Below, piece by piece: positions 44,077 through 53,890 of a DNA stretch of 59,083 nt. Numbering within the stretch: position 1 is the first letter of the stretch; each line of letters begins with the position of its first letter. This stretch comes from Candidatus Poribacteria bacterium (GTDB taxonomy: Bacteria > Poribacteria > WGA-4E > GCA-2687025), in NCBI GenBank assembly GCA_016866785.1, contig VGLH01000007.1, forward strand, positions 1 through 59,083, written 5' to 3'. A model generated the notes under the pieces. That model ran no database searches. It saw only the letters and a program-made list of their open reading frames with translations, and had not been told where the DNA came from. The position numbers were made by a program, and so were the translations under genes.

Positions 44077-45386
44077 AGGAGGCCGACGTACCGGTCGGCC
44101 GAGATGGCGTCCCTGTAGCTGCCATTCAGGTCGAGAACCGGAGCCTTCGCCGCCCGTAGGACCTCCGCGAAGCTCTGGTCGAACTTCGACACGACGTGAA
44201 GGTCAGCAACGACGGCAAGCTCCGCCGCGTTGGGGACATGCAGGTCCAGGGCGTGCGGAATGCGCTCCTCCAGGTAGGCGACGCTATCGCTGCCCCCGCG
44301 CCGGGTGAGGGCTCCGGCCACGTCGGGATCATGCCATTGAGCCGGTACGCCGGCAGCCAGGATGCCATGTAGAAGATCGACCACCGGGCTCTCGCGCACA
44401 TCTGCCGTGTCGGACTTGAACGAGATCCCCCAAACGGCGACGCGTTTCGGGCTGAGAGAGAGCACTCGATCCAGCGTCCGCGCCAGATGTCGCTGGTTGC
44501 TCGGGATTGCCGACTCGAGGAGAGGCAGCCTAAGGTCGCTTCTGCCCGCCAGGAACGCCAGGGCCCGAAGGTCTTTCGGTAGGCACGAGCCTCCAAACGC
44601 GAATCCAGGACGGAGATACGCTCTCGACGTGTTGAGCTTGGTGTCCTTAACGAATGCGCCCATCACGGCGTGGCTGTCCAGACCCAACGTTGCGGCGAGC
44701 GCGCCGATCTCGTTGGCGAACGCCACTTTGACAGCGTGGTAAGCGTTGCAGGCGTACTTCAACATCTCAGCCGCAGCCGGAGCCATCACGTGGAAAAGGT
44801 CAGGGGACGAAGCAACGAAAGGTGCGTACAGCTCGCGCACGACGGCGGCCGTGTGCTCGTCGTCGGTGCCCACGACAATGAACGCGGGAGACTCGAAGTC
44901 GCTGATCGCCGAGCCCTCCCGCAGGAACTCCGGGTGGCTGCACACGTCGACGTCGTCGCGCCCAACGCGCTCTCGTAAGAGAGCCCGGTACCGCTCGGAC
45001 GTACCAGGCAGCGACGTGCTGCGAAGCGCGACGACGTAGGGGCGGCCGTTTGCCGACAGCGCGGAACCTATATCGCCAACCACAATGTCCATGGCAGCCA
45101 TGTCCGGCGAACCGTCCGCGCCCGTCGGCGTGCCGACGCACACGACCGCCAGTTCCGTCGCGCCGACGGCCGCATCGAGTCGCTGCGTCGCCTCCAGACG
45201 GCCAGTTGCCCGCATCTCGGCGATGAGGTCGTCCAACCCCGGTTCTGTGATCGGTGCCTCGCCGGCATTGATCCGCTCGACCTTGCCAGCCATCCGGTCG
45301 ACGCCGACGACATGGTGACCCAGCTTCGCCAGGCACGCACTCGTCACTGCGCCAACGTAGCCCAGCCCGATCACTGCGACCTTCAT
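44070..45386 (-). CDS. UDP/GDP-sugar 6-dehydrogenase, 438 aa
   Basis: An NAD-dependent four-electron dehydrogenase that makes a nucleotide uronic acid (UDP-glucose, UDP-ManNAc or GDP-mannose type). KVAVIGLGYVGAVTSACLAK at residues 2-21 is the NAD site. The catalytic Cys lies in FGGSCLPKDLRAL near residue 265, and VAVWGISFKSDTADVRESP marks the third domain. The ATG at 45386 follows AGGAG. The sequence feel is closest to the GDP-mannose dehydrogenase branch, but I cannot assign the substrate. It is the first gene of the long glycan operon and has a candidate promoter upstream. Confidence 0.88.
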   Translation of the reverse strand: MKVAVIGLGYVGAVTSACLAKLGHHVVGVDRMAGKVERINAGEAPITEPGLDDLIAEMRATGRLEATQRLDAAVGATELAVVCVGTPTGADGSPDMAAMDIVVGDIGSALSANGRPYVVALRSTSLPGTSERYRALLRERVGRDDVDVCSHPEFLREGSAISDFESPAFIVVGTDDEHTAAVVRELYAPFVASSPDLFHVMAPAAAEMLKYACNAYHAVKVAFANEIGALAATLGLDSHAVMGAFVKDTKLNTSRAYLRPGFAFGGSCLPKDLRALAFLAGRSDLRLPLLESAIPSNQRHLARTLDRVLSLSPKRVAVWGISFKSDTADVRESPVVDLLHGILAAGVPAQWHDPDVAGALTRRGGSDSVAYLEERIPHALDLHVPNAAELAVVADLHVVSKFDQSFAEVLRAAKAPVLDLNGSYRDAISADRYVGLLW

Positions 45387-45583
45387 CGAACGCTCCTGCG
45401 ATCCGGTTCGCTGAGCCCGACACACGACATGATGGAACCGGACGGCCCCTCAAGCGCTACGTGCGCTGAGCTCTGATGCCGGCACGAATGGCGTGATTGA
45501 GGACTCTGGCTCGGCCGCGGAACCGCAACCATCCAGCGACGGAGAGACATGCCGATTCGCGCGGCCCGGGCGTCACGCGGACA

Positions 45584-45613
45584 ATCATGCCATACGCGTC
45601 CCGAGCCCATCAA
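45584..45613 (-). promoter_or_regulatory. Candidate promoter of the glycan operon
   Basis: On the minus strand TTGATG (45613-45608), an 18-bp spacer and CATGAT (45589-45584) match the sigma-70 pattern moderately (4 of 6 each or better). It would give a 5' leader of about 190 nt for the dehydrogenase. Weak evidence. Confidence 0.35.
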
Positions 45614-45639
45614 GTCGATCCGCCCCATCCTCGCCGACG

Positions 45640-45668
45640 TTGACGAATTCTCGCGGCAGCGACATAGT
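45640..45668 (+). promoter_or_regulatory. Candidate promoter of the isomerase-like gene
   Basis: TTGACG (45640-45645), a 17-bp spacer and CATAGT (45663-45668) lie 46 nt before the GTG start. The -35 is good and the -10 moderate. Confidence 0.5.
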
Positions 45669-45714
45669 GGAGCTCGCCATACCACCCGACGACCCCTCAC
45701 CAGGGAGCATCCAC

Positions 45715-46491
45715 GTGAGAATCGGCTTTATCACCGACCTGTCGGAAGAAGATTTCCGCTTCGCGGCGGAGAACGGGTTCTCGTGCGTCGAGCACATCAG
45801 CTTCGGCAACGTCGATGTCGTCGCCCGACGCGACCACATGCGCGCGATGTCGAAGCGGTACGGCGTCGATTTCTCCATGCTGGCGCTCTTCTCGCAGCAG
45901 TACAACGCCGACGATCGCGCCGTCGCTGAGGAGTCGATGCGCCAGGCGCGAGCGATGATCGACCTGTGCGCCGACATATCGTGTCCGCTCATGGTCACGT
46001 GCGGCGGGGATGCGGGGAACCGATCCCTCGAAGAGAACGCTCGTCGCGCAGTCGATTCGTTCGGCGCGATGATCGACTACGGCAAACCTCGCGGCGTCAG
46101 GATCGCCGTCTACAACTGCCACATCACCAACTTCTCTTACGGGCCCGATGCCTGGCAGTTGATCCTGCCGCACCTGCCGGAGCTGGGAATCAAGTTCGAC
46201 CCGTCGCACCCCTTCTACGACGGTCGGGACTACCTCGCGGAACTGCGGGATTGGGGCAACCGCGTCTACCACGTCCACGCCAAGGGCAGCGTCGTCATCG
46301 GCGGCAAGCCGTTCGAGGATCCGCCCGCCGGGCTCGACCAAACGGACTGGGGAACGCTGTTCGCGATCCTCTACCACCACGACTACGACGCCGACATCAA
46401 CATCGAGCCCCATGCTCGAACGTGGTTGGGCCCTCGAAGGTTCGCCGGAATCCTTCTGGCTCAGCGACACCTCCGGCAGTACCTGATCTAG
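45715..46491 (+). CDS. Sugar phosphate isomerase/epimerase (xylose isomerase-like TIM barrel), 258 aa
   Basis: A TIM-barrel protein of the AP-endonuclease-2/xylose-isomerase-like family that acts on sugars or sugar acids. RIGFITDLSEEDFRFAAENG is the first strand-helix unit. Likely metal ligands lie in GIKFDPSHPFYDGRDY and RVYHVHAKGS. The end NIEPHARTW supplies another Glu/His pair. The start is a GTG at 45715 with AGGGAG upstream; the frame extends further 5' but there it lacks conserved sequence. Its stop and the stop of the converging enolase-superfamily gene share the tetranucleotide CTAG. Substrate unknown. Confidence 0.82.
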   Translation: MRIGFITDLSEEDFRFAAENGFSCVEHISFGNVDVVARRDHMRAMSKRYGVDFSMLALFSQQYNADDRAVAEESMRQARAMIDLCADISCPLMVTCGGDAGNRSLEENARRAVDSFGAMIDYGKPRGVRIAVYNCHITNFSYGPDAWQLILPHLPELGIKFDPSHPFYDGRDYLAELRDWGNRVYHVHAKGSVVIGGKPFEDPPAGLDQTDWGTLFAILYHHDYDADINIEPHARTWLGPRRFAGILLAQRHLRQYLI

Positions 46492-47744
46492 GCGGAGCGC
46501 TCGACGACGGGACCGTCGCAAACGCGTCGGAATAACGCCGCAAACTCCGACGAACCGTCGTCGAACCAGACGTCGAGCCGAACATCCCGGTGACCGATTG
46601 GGAGCTTGCGTTCGCGGAAATACGGCACATAGTCGTCGTAGTTCCGGAAGTGAGCACGTGTCCCGTCACCGAAGCGAATCGTCTGGACCCAGCGCGGAGA
46701 CGGTCGGATGTCCGGCGCATCGACTCGAAGTCTTGCGACGGCGTCTCGGTCGAGTTCGATGCCCAACCCCGGTGCGTCGCCGACTGCGACATGACCGTCG
46801 GAGACTCGGATCGGTTCGACGACCAACGGCTCTGAGTAGGTGTTGAGACAGGTGATGGCGGGCCACTTCGCGTGCGTCAGCACCGCACCGAGGTGGTTCG
46901 CCCAGGTCGTCGTGATGCCCGTCCCAACGAGCTGGATCCAGAACGGCATATCGACCTGGGCTGCGGCGCGAGCCTGGCTCAGCATCGCGTTCGCGCCACA
47001 GCAAAGCACAAAACCGTCGCACGCGCCTTCTGTGACAGCGACGCGGAATGGCGGGCTCCCATAGTGCATCGCGATCTGGCTCTTGAGCTCTGAGCGGAGG
47101 CGGACGTTTCCGGGCACATCCCCCTGCGGGATCGGCGACTCGAAGATCTCGACATTGTCGATCTCTTCGAGTGCTTTGAGAACCGACAGCGCGTTGTCTG
47201 CGTCCAAGAGGAAGTCGTTGAAATCGACGTCGATGGGCGAGCCTGCCGGGACGACGTCCGCGACGGCGCGCACCTGCTCGACGATGTCGAACCACGGCCG
47301 ACCCTTGAGCTTGAAGCTCGTGTAGCCCTGGCGGATGGCGTCACGCGCTTCGGACGCCCAATCCTCCGGCGGCATGTCGATGCACCACCAAGCCAGCGGG
47401 ACCCGATCTCGGACCTTCTGACCCAGCAGCGCATGGACGGGAACGCTGGCGTGCTTTGCCGCGACATCCCACAGTGCGATCTGGAGTCCGGCTCCCAGGT
47501 CATCGCGGTAGAGCAGATCGTACGGGTTCTTGCCAATGGCTTCCTGAACCGACGCATCGGTCACGCGCGACCACGTGTAGTGGACGATGGTCTCGCCGAT
47601 CCCGACCAACCCGACGTTGGTCCGCAGCACGAGAACCTCGCTGATCGTCCATCCGGGGATGTGCCGGAGCATGCTCCTGCCCGCCGCGGGCGTGTGTAGG
47701 ACTTCGACGAGGGTACGTTCGATGTCTGTGACCCGGATATCCAT
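46488..47744 (-). CDS. Mandelate racemase/muconate lactonizing enzyme family protein, 418 aa
   Basis: An enolase-superfamily enzyme that abstracts the proton next to a carboxylate, often as a sugar-acid dehydratase or racemase. The capping domain starts [15 protein letters not shown] and includes [16 protein letters not shown]. In the barrel, [12 protein letters not shown] carries the KxK pair, [10 protein letters not shown] the first metal Asp, and [12 protein letters not shown] the second metal Glu. The later ligands are less clear. The ATG at 47744 follows AAGGAG. A good promoter precedes it. It converges with the isomerase-like gene, and a shared sugar-acid pathway is plausible but unproven. 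Confidence 0.82.
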   Translation of the reverse strand: MDIRVTDIERTLVEVLHTPAAGRSMLRHIPGWTISEVLVLRTNVGLVGIGETIVHYTWSRVTDASVQEAIGKNPYDLLYRDDLGAGLQIALWDVAAKHASVPVHALLGQKVRDRVPLAWWCIDMPPEDWASEARDAIRQGYTSFKLKGRPWFDIVEQVRAVADVVPAGSPIDVDFNDFLLDADNALSVLKALEEIDNVEIFESPIPQGDVPGNVRLRSELKSQIAMHYGSPPFRVAVTEGACDGFVLCCGANAMLSQARAAAQVDMPFWIQLVGTGITTTWANHLGAVLTHAKWPAITCLNTYSEPLVVEPIRVSDGHVAVGDAPGLGIELDRDAVARLRVDAPDIRPSPRWVQTIRFGDGTRAHFRNYDDYVPYFRERKLPIGHRDVRLDVWFDDGSSEFAALFRRVCDGPVVERSA

Positions 47745-47778
47745 CGCGGGCTCCTTCCTGACGTGGTCCACGACGCAC

Positions 47779-47807
47779 ATTCAAGGGCATCCACATGGTT
47801 CCGTCAA
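47779..47807 (-). promoter_or_regulatory. Candidate promoter of the enolase-superfamily gene
   Basis: On the minus strand TTGACG (47807-47802), a 17-bp spacer and TTGAAT (47784-47779) lie 34 nt before the ATG. The -35 matches 5 of 6. Confidence 0.55.
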
Positions 47808-47832
47808 CGCCCGCCATACGGCGACGCCATGG

Positions 47833-47861
47833 TTGCGATCGCGTCCGGCACGACCTAGAAT
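47833..47861 (+). promoter_or_regulatory. Candidate promoter of the slipin gene
   Basis: TTGCGA (47833-47838), a 17-bp spacer and TAGAAT (47856-47861, 5 of 6) lie 34 nt before the TTG start. It is divergent from the promoter at 47779. Confidence 0.55.
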
Positions 47862-47895
47862 ATCCCGACTCCGATCAACGTGGGGAGACAAGCCC

Positions 47896-48672
47896 TTGCC
47901 GAGTCCGTACCTGGTGGCGACCGTCGCCGTCATCTTCGCAGCCATTCTCGGGTTGTTGGTGATCCGAATCGTCCGCGATTACGAGCGTGCGGTCGTGTTC
48001 CGGCTCGGGCGCGTGCTCCGCGCCAAAGGTCCCGGCTTGATTCTGCTGATCCCCCTCGTCGACCGCATGGTGAAGATCACGCTGCGCGTCCAGACGCTCG
48101 ACGTCGCGCCACAGGACATCATCACCAGCGACACGGTCTCGGTGAAGGTGAACGCGGTACTGATCTTCCGCGTCATCGACCCGGTGAAGGCGGTCATCGG
48201 CGTCGACGACTTCGTGGCTGCGACGGGTTTGCTCGCCCAGACGACGTTGCGGTCGATCCTCGGCGGAGCGGAACTCGATTCCCTCCTAACCGAGCGCGAT
48301 CAGCTCAACGAAAACCTCCAGGCGGTCCTCGCAGCCAAGGCGGCGCTTTGGGGAGTCGAGGTGCAGTCGATGGAGATCAAGCACGTCGATCTGCCGGAGG
48401 GCATGCGACGGGCAATGGCGCGGCAAGCGGAGGCTGAACGCGAACGGCAGGCGAAGATCGTCGCGGCGGAGGGGGAGCACCAAGCGGCAGAAGCCCTCAC
48501 CAGCGCGGCAAGGGTGTTGGGAACCAACCCCGTATCACTCCAGTTGCGCTACCTCCAGACTCTGGTCGAAGTCGCCTCGGAACAGCACTCCACGACGCTC
48601 TTCCCGATCCCGATCCATCTGGCGCAGGCGTTCCGTCCCATCCCAGAGGCAGCGCCGAGCGATGGAGCCTAG
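47896..48672 (+). CDS. Slipin / SPFH (band 7) family membrane protein, 258 aa
   Basis: A stomatin-like membrane-scaffold protein. An N-terminal membrane segment ([20 protein letters not shown], about residues 7-26) precedes the SPFH domain with [40 protein letters not shown] and [21 protein letters not shown] charged coiled coil ([20 protein letters not shown]) follows. This is the slipin subgroup, of usual length. The TTG start is chosen because GGGGAG lies eight bases upstream and the family begins here. The frame is open further upstream but non-conserved. No NfeD partner is adjacent; the 3' end overlaps the next gene by 11 nt. Confidence 0.87.
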   Translation: MPSPYLVATVAVIFAAILGLLVIRIVRDYERAVVFRLGRVLRAKGPGLILLIPLVDRMVKITLRVQTLDVAPQDIITSDTVSVKVNAVLIFRVIDPVKAVIGVDDFVAATGLLAQTTLRSILGGAELDSLLTERDQLNENLQAVLAAKAALWGVEVQSMEIKHVDLPEGMRRAMARQAEAERERQAKIVAAEGEHQAAEALTSAARVLGTNPVSLQLRYLQTLVEVASEQHSTTLFPIPIHLAQAFRPIPEAAPSDGA

Positions 48673-50398
48673 TCGGGGCTCGGCGGCATGGCTTCGCCAC
48701 TATGGCTCGCCGGCTCTGGTAGTCCTCGCCGGCATCGTCGTCTTCATCTGGAAGCTGCGGATCGTCGCGCCGATCCAGTACGTCGGACACGCAGACGCAT
48801 CCGGCTACGCCGAGATGGCGGATTCGCTCCTGCGGGGTCGCGGGCTCCACGTCGATTACATCTCATGGTACTTCCGCCATTACGCGCCTGGTATCGTCCG
48901 TCCTGAGGACCACTGGCCTCCCTTCTACTCGTTCCTGATCGCCCCGTTCTTCGCCGTGATGGGGAAGACCGCGCTCGCAGCCAAGCTGCCATCACTGCTC
49001 ATCTCATGCTTCGGGTTCCCGCTGATCGTCCACGCGCTGGCGCTGCGCGTTGCCAGATCGCGCGTCGTCGCCATCGCCAGCGCGTTTACGATCCTGCTCT
49101 ACCTGCCGGTCTTCGAGTGGTCGCTGCATTGCCTGTCAGACGTGACGTTCGCCTTCCTGGTCACTTGCGGGGTCTACTGTCTGATACGGGGCTGGGACGA
49201 CTCGCGCTGGTTCTATGGCATGGGCCCCTGCTTCGCCGCGTCGTACTTGGCAAAGGGCTCCGCGATCATCCTCCTTCCCGCCGTCGTCGCGTCGTACGTC
49301 GTGTGGCGCATCGCGCGCCGTCCAGCCAGGCGATGGATGCGCCGGGATGCTCGGTTCGCAGCCGGCGTCGTGCTGGTCGGCGTGTTGCTGCTGCCTTGGT
49401 TCGTGCGCAACACGATGGCATTTGGGAACCCGCTTTACAGCACGCAGAACCACGCTTCCGGGTATATCGGATGGGTGGGATGGGAGGAGGGCACGTACCG
49501 GCTCTACTGGGGCGAGGACATCCCATCCTTCCGCCAGAAGCTCTATGAGCCCCAGCGTCTGGCGACGATGAGCTGGCGCTACCTACAACAGCACGCATGG
49601 TGGCTGTTCGTTCGGATGGATGCCAAGACCGGGGAGTGGGACAAGGCAGACGCCAGCACGTACGCTCTCGGTCTGCCTGCGGCGCTCACGTTCCTTGCCG
49701 GAGGGCTTGCGGCGGGCATGGGCGCCGCGCGTCGCCGATCGCGTGCCCGACGCGGCTTCGCCGTCACGGTTTGGCGAGCCCTGCGATGGGCAGCTCGTCC
49801 CGAGTTCGCCGCGTTCGTGCTCATCAGTGCCGCGCATCTGGCTTTTTTGTCGATCTGCTGGGAGCCGATCAGCCGGCTCGTCATCCCCGCCATGCCACTG
49901 GTCATCATCCCTGGATGGACGGCGATCCGCCGCGTCCTCTCCGCGCTGACGACGGGCCGACGCTGGCTGCGATTCGCCCCGACCGTGGTGCTCCTGCTGT
50001 TGGCTGGAGTCTGGTCCTGGCACGAAACCGGTCGGCTTCAGGAAGCTCAGGCACAGCGCGGATACCCGTGGCGGGAAGCTGATCAAGGGTGGCAGAACGT
50101 CGGGAAGTGGATCCGTGAGAACGCCCCAGGCTCGATCACCATGACCCGGAACCCGTGGGAGCTTCACTTCTACTCGGAAGAGCTCGCTGTTCAGATTCCG
50201 CTGGCGCCTCTCAAGCGCGTCATCGAGGTGGCGCGCTACTACGGCGTCACGCATCTGATCCCAGAGGCGCGCAGACCCGAACTGAAGCCGTGGGTCGAGG
50301 GGCAGATTCCGGGTCTGACGAAATTGCACGAATCGGAAGGAGTGGCGCTCTACTCGATAGACTACGGGGCGCTGCCCGCGGACCTCCTCGATCCGTAG
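48662..50398 (+). CDS. GT-C-type membrane glycosyltransferase-like protein, 578 aa
   Basis: A polytopic protein of the ArnT/PMT-like class. The first membrane segment ([18 protein letters not shown]) is followed by a loop containing [19 protein letters not shown] and [17 protein letters not shown], resembling the acidic and aromatic first periplasmic loop of GT-C enzymes. About ten more hydrophobic segments follow, for example [19 protein letters not shown], and a soluble C-terminal part of about 120 residues. It overlaps the slipin gene by 11 nt, so the two are probably translated together. It could glycosylate lipid or protein targets; the substrate is unknown. Confidence 0.77.
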   Translation: MEPSRGSAAWLRHYGSPALVVLAGIVVFIWKLRIVAPIQYVGHADASGYAEMADSLLRGRGLHVDYISWYFRHYAPGIVRPEDHWPPFYSFLIAPFFAVMGKTALAAKLPSLLISCFGFPLIVHALALRVARSRVVAIASAFTILLYLPVFEWSLHCLSDVTFAFLVTCGVYCLIRGWDDSRWFYGMGPCFAASYLAKGSAIILLPAVVASYVVWRIARRPARRWMRRDARFAAGVVLVGVLLLPWFVRNTMAFGNPLYSTQNHASGYIGWVGWEEGTYRLYWGEDIPSFRQKLYEPQRLATMSWRYLQQHAWWLFVRMDAKTGEWDKADASTYALGLPAALTFLAGGLAAGMGAARRRSRARRGFAVTVWRALRWAARPEFAAFVLISAAHLAFLSICWEPISRLVIPAMPLVIIPGWTAIRRVLSALTTGRRWLRFAPTVVLLLLAGVWSWHETGRLQEAQAQRGYPWREADQGWQNVGKWIRENAPGSITMTRNPWELHFYSEELAVQIPLAPLKRVIEVARYYGVTHLIPEARRPELKPWVEGQIPGLTKLHESEGVALYSIDYGALPADLLDP

Positions 50399-50424
50399 CG
50401 CAACGCCCTGTTTCAGCTTTCCGT

Positions 50425-51402
50425 CTAGCGGTCGAGCAGGAACCGCAGCGGGTTCACACGGACGCCCTTGTGGTGAACCTCATAGTGCAGGTGAGGGCTC
50501 GTGGCGCGTCCGGTACCGCCGACGTAGCCGATGATCTGGTTCCGGCGTACGCGGGATCCCACGCGAAGGCCAGCGGCAAACGGAGTGTCCCTGCGCAGGT
50601 GCCCGTAGACGGTCTCGAACTGAGAGCCGTGGCGAATCTTGATCGCGTTCCCAAGCCCGCCGCCCTCGGAGACGGGCCACATGGCAACGATCTCGCCGTC
50701 AGCCGCCGCAACGACGGGGGCCCCCTCAGCCGCCGAGATGTCCAGACCGCTGTGGAACTCGTAACGCCCCGTGAAGGGTCCGACCCGAACGCCGAAGTTC
50801 GACGAAATCCAGTGGGGCTCGCCCTCTTTGAGAGGCGTGATCGTCGGCGTCATCGCCATGTCGCGCTGCTCGCCCGACGCCGCGCTATCGATCTGAGACA
50901 AGCCGCTGAGCAGCCGCTCAGCTCGATCTGCGGCCTCTGCGCCCGATAGCGGCATGGCTTCGGACCGCTCATTGGCTCCGGTGACGCGCGCCGTCTCCTC
51001 GTATTCGGTGGGGTTGTCCAGCACTAAGCCGTGCCAGTCAAGCGCCTGCCCGCCGCCGCCGAGGCCGGAGGTCGCACTCCCAGCGATAGTCGCCTCCTCG
51101 GACGGCAACCCGATGACTTTGCGGATGCTCGCTTCGAGCGCTTCGATCTGGAGAACCTTCTTCTCGAGCTGAGCGTAGTCCTCCGTCAGCCTCGCGTTGC
51201 CCTCCTGCAGGGCAACGTAGTCGGAGCGGATCTCTCGCGCCTTGGCGTAGGTCTGATAGACGTGGATGGCGCCGAAGATGCCGGCTCCCAGAGCGATGAT
51301 CATCGCCCCAGCGCCCAGCCAGAGAGTGACCGGACTGAGGACGATCTGGCGGAATCCGCGATTGCCGGACGTGGATACCATCAGGGTGACGGCGCGGTTC
51401 AT
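50425..51402 (-). CDS. M23 family metallopeptidase with membrane anchor and coiled coil, 325 aa
   Basis: A probable peptidoglycan endopeptidase or an activator of such enzymes. One membrane segment (LWLGAGAMIIALGAGIFGAI, about residues 28-47) is followed by a coiled coil (YVALQEGNARLTEDYAQLEK) and a linker. The LytM/M23 domain occupies about residues 205-325. Zinc and catalytic residues are present in FHSGLDISA (His and Asp) and HLHYEVHH. The domain opens with ISSNFGVRVGPFTGRYEFH as in active members, so it is likely catalytic. The ATG at 51402 has only a weak ribosome site. Confidence 0.9.
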   Translation of the reverse strand: MNRAVTLMVSTSGNRGFRQIVLSPVTLWLGAGAMIIALGAGIFGAIHVYQTYAKAREIRSDYVALQEGNARLTEDYAQLEKKVLQIEALEASIRKVIGLPSEEATIAGSATSGLGGGGQALDWHGLVLDNPTEYEETARVTGANERSEAMPLSGAEAADRAERLLSGLSQIDSAASGEQRDMAMTPTITPLKEGEPHWISSNFGVRVGPFTGRYEFHSGLDISAAEGAPVVAAADGEIVAMWPVSEGGGLGNAIKIRHGSQFETVYGHLRRDTPFAAGLRVGSRVRRNQIIGYVGGTGRATSPHLHYEVHHKGVRVNPLRFLLDR

Positions 51403-51632
51403 TGATTCACCTGAGCCAAGTTGGGAACGCGTCGGAGTCTAGGGGATGAATGTCTTCTGCGAATAGGTACGTCCTTGCGTACGTGCTTCGCTCGCTGAAA
51501 CGGACTCTTGGACAACCGTGAACATTGGACGGACGGCACCCGTTTCATGACGCGATGACGGTCGGCACAGCGTTAGACGTCGCTCAGAACCCGGTTGGCT
51601 TAGTAGTCCTCGCCGCGCCCACACCGGCGAGA

Positions 51633-51661
51633 ACCATACCACTCCGCGCCGCCAAGTGCAA
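51633..51661 (-). promoter_or_regulatory. Weak candidate promoter upstream of the M23 gene
   Basis: On the minus strand TTGCAC (51661-51656), a 17-bp spacer and TATGGT (51638-51633). It would give a 230-nt leader. The 51403-51690 interval otherwise shows nothing I can support. Confidence 0.3.
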
Positions 51662-51690
51662 GGTCAAAGACGACCGTGCCAGCGCATCGG

Positions 51691-53737
51691 TTACGACGCG
51701 CTCCCCGACATGAACCGCCAGAGGAACGCTCGATAGCTGGTCTCTCTGCCTGCGAACCGTATGGCGCTGGAACCGGTGAGCCCACTGGCTCCGCGTGATG
51801 CCGCGAGCTCGATCCAGGCATGCTCCCCGCGTTCATACGCGAACGACAGCCCGTCATCGTCGTAGAGCGCGTACGAGGAGGCAGACCGACCGTAGTGCCG
51901 CACTTCGAGTTCCATCGGCTCGTCCGGCATCGGTACGTGCGTCGATGCCTCCATCATCGGCACGATGCCGCCATCGCGGACGAAGAGCGGAATCTGATCG
52001 AGCGGCGCGGAGATGGTCGCGACGCCCCCATCGGACACGAGCTTCCCCGTGTAGAAGTCGTACCATCGGTCGGACGGGAACCGCACTTCGCGGGACGACT
52101 GCCCGGCGAAGAGCGGGGCGACCAAGATCGACGGACCCATCATGTACTGATCGCGGGCATCGATGATCGCGTCGGAACTGACATCCGAGGTCCCGCGTTC
52201 CAGCGGCATCGCCCGGAACGGCGGTGTTCCGTGGAAGCAGTACTCCGCGAAGGCGGTGTAGAGGTACGGCAGCAGCCGCATCCGCAGCAGAATCGCCTCA
52301 CGCACCGCGTCGGCGACCGTCTCGAACGTCCACGGCTTGGTTCCGCTCGCCCAGGCGTTCAGCATCGCCATCGGTGAGAAGCAGACCGACTGAACTCGTC
52401 GAATCCACTCCTCGTCGCTGCCAGCGCCCCGGACTTCCGGCGTCCATAGCACGCCGCCGAACCCCGAGTTGCACAGCGCCGTAATGTAGTCGCGGTGATC
52501 GTAGCAATCGCTGTAGAGCACGAACGGCAGCGGCGACGCTCCCACATACGATCCGCGGACCAGTCCGTACGTGCGCCGATCCCGTCGCCGGAACCGCTCC
52601 GCCAACATCGCCTGCCACTGGAGGCCGTAGAGCTGCCGCATCTCCTCGCCCGTGAGCCCGGAAGGGAACTCGGCATGCAGGGGCCAGAGCCACGCGTCGT
52701 GCCCGTCGCATTCGTCGAGCTTATAGCCGGACACGCCGATGTCCAGGTGCTCCCGCACATGCTGACTGCCGATCAGTTCCTGCGCCTCCGGCAGCGTCAG
52801 GTCCGGCACGATGCCGCACCAGACCGTGTGCGAGCCGGACAGCGGCAACAGCGCGTCGTGGAGCGCCGATTCCGGCGATACGTACGGGTTCTCCCACAGG
52901 TTCACGTGGACGCGACGCTCGGACATCTTGTCGATGAACGCCGCCGGGTCCGGGAACCGAGTGGCATCCCACTCGTACGTGCAGGGGTAGCTTCGCGAGT
53001 GCCATCCCGGCTCGAGCCCGACGACATCGATGGGGACGCCGCGCGCCGCGAACTCGTCCACCTCGGCGACCGTCGCTTCGTCCGTGTACAGCGTCGGCAC
53101 GCGATGCCAGAACCCCAGCCCCCCACTTCGGCGGAAGGCAACCGCCTCCGCAGAGCAGGTTGTATCGGCGCACGGCATCCAGCGTCGTGGGACCTGCGAA
53201 CACGATGACATCGATGGATGGCTCTGGAACCAGAAGCTCGACGGCGTCGGAGAGCGGCTGAGCCGACCACTCCGGGTCTGTGTTTCGGTCCCGGACCGTC
53301 GGCGGATTCGCCGCATCGACCCGCACTGCCGTCCCAATGTACGCCGTCACGACACGGCTCGTGTTCACCAGCACGCCGTACCCGTCGCTCGAAAAGTAGA
53401 GGGGCAGCGACGCGTGTGTCGGACCTGCGTCTTCGCGACCGTAGTGATCCACCTGTAGCCGCTTGACCGTGCCCCGCTGGTCGATGCGCCGGAACTGCAA
53501 ACCGAAGCCGTAGACGTGCTCGTCGGATCGCAGCGGAAACCTCAACACGGTGCAGCCGCCACGAGGGTCCGCTGTGGCGGCTCCACGAGCGAACGGGAAC
53601 GGCGCGGTCGGGAGCTCTGCGAGCGCCCCCTCTCTCGCCGCCGCGCGTGTGACATCCAGCGGCCTCAAGCTCGAACCCTCCCCGACGCGACGACGCCACA
53701 CTCCCGAGTAGAGCTCGATCCATTGCTCCGACGACAT
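51691..53737 (-). pseudogene. GH31 family glycosidase, disrupted by a +1 frameshift
   Basis: A glycoside hydrolase family 31 protein (alpha-glucosidase/alpha-xylosidase type), apparently cytoplasmic. The ATG at 53737 follows AGGAGG (MSSEQWIELYSG). The N-terminal half runs through VYGFGLQFRRIDQRG to RRYNLLCGGGCLPPKWG, where the frame fails at a run of six C (53119-53124 on the plus strand). Continuing one frame over gives GLGFWHRVPTLYTDEA, the catalytic barrel with the nucleophile region GYKLDECDGHDAW and the acid/base region FVLYSDCYDHRDY, and a C-terminal beta domain to the stop at 51691. Removing one base restores 681 codons. The rest shows no decay, so either a recent mutation, phase variation or an assembly error is possible. 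Confidence 0.85.
53119..53124 (-). other. Homopolymer frameshift site in the GH31 gene
   Basis: Six consecutive C on the plus strand (G on the coding strand). Five would join KWG directly to LGFWH, which is the family-like reading. With six, the frame leaves the conserved sequence at once. Confidence 0.8.
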
Positions 53738-53860
53738 GGGTTCCTCCTGTTGTCCGGGACGTCGCTCCCAACGGCTGAGATATAGCCCGTCCGGCGCAGT
53801 TGCGCACGTCCCGCAGCGCACGAGCCTTCGGTTCGCCGGCATCGGCGCATCGCTCCGCTG

Positions 53861-53890
53861 TTGAGAGGAACCTGAGACGCGTGGTAGAAT
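53861..53890 (+). promoter_or_regulatory. Candidate promoter of the Gfo/Idh/MocA gene
   Basis: TTGAGA (53861-53866), an 18-bp spacer and TAGAAT (53885-53890), each matching 5 of 6, lie about 96 nt before the ATG in the divergent region shared with the GH31 gene. Confidence 0.55.

Larger units (their letters stand above)
45387..45714. other. Divergent intergenic region (328 bp)
   Basis: It separates the first gene of the glycan operon (minus) from the isomerase-like gene (plus). Candidate promoters in both directions are listed separately, and an AGGGAG site precedes the GTG at 45715. No additional gene is supported. Confidence 0.5.
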
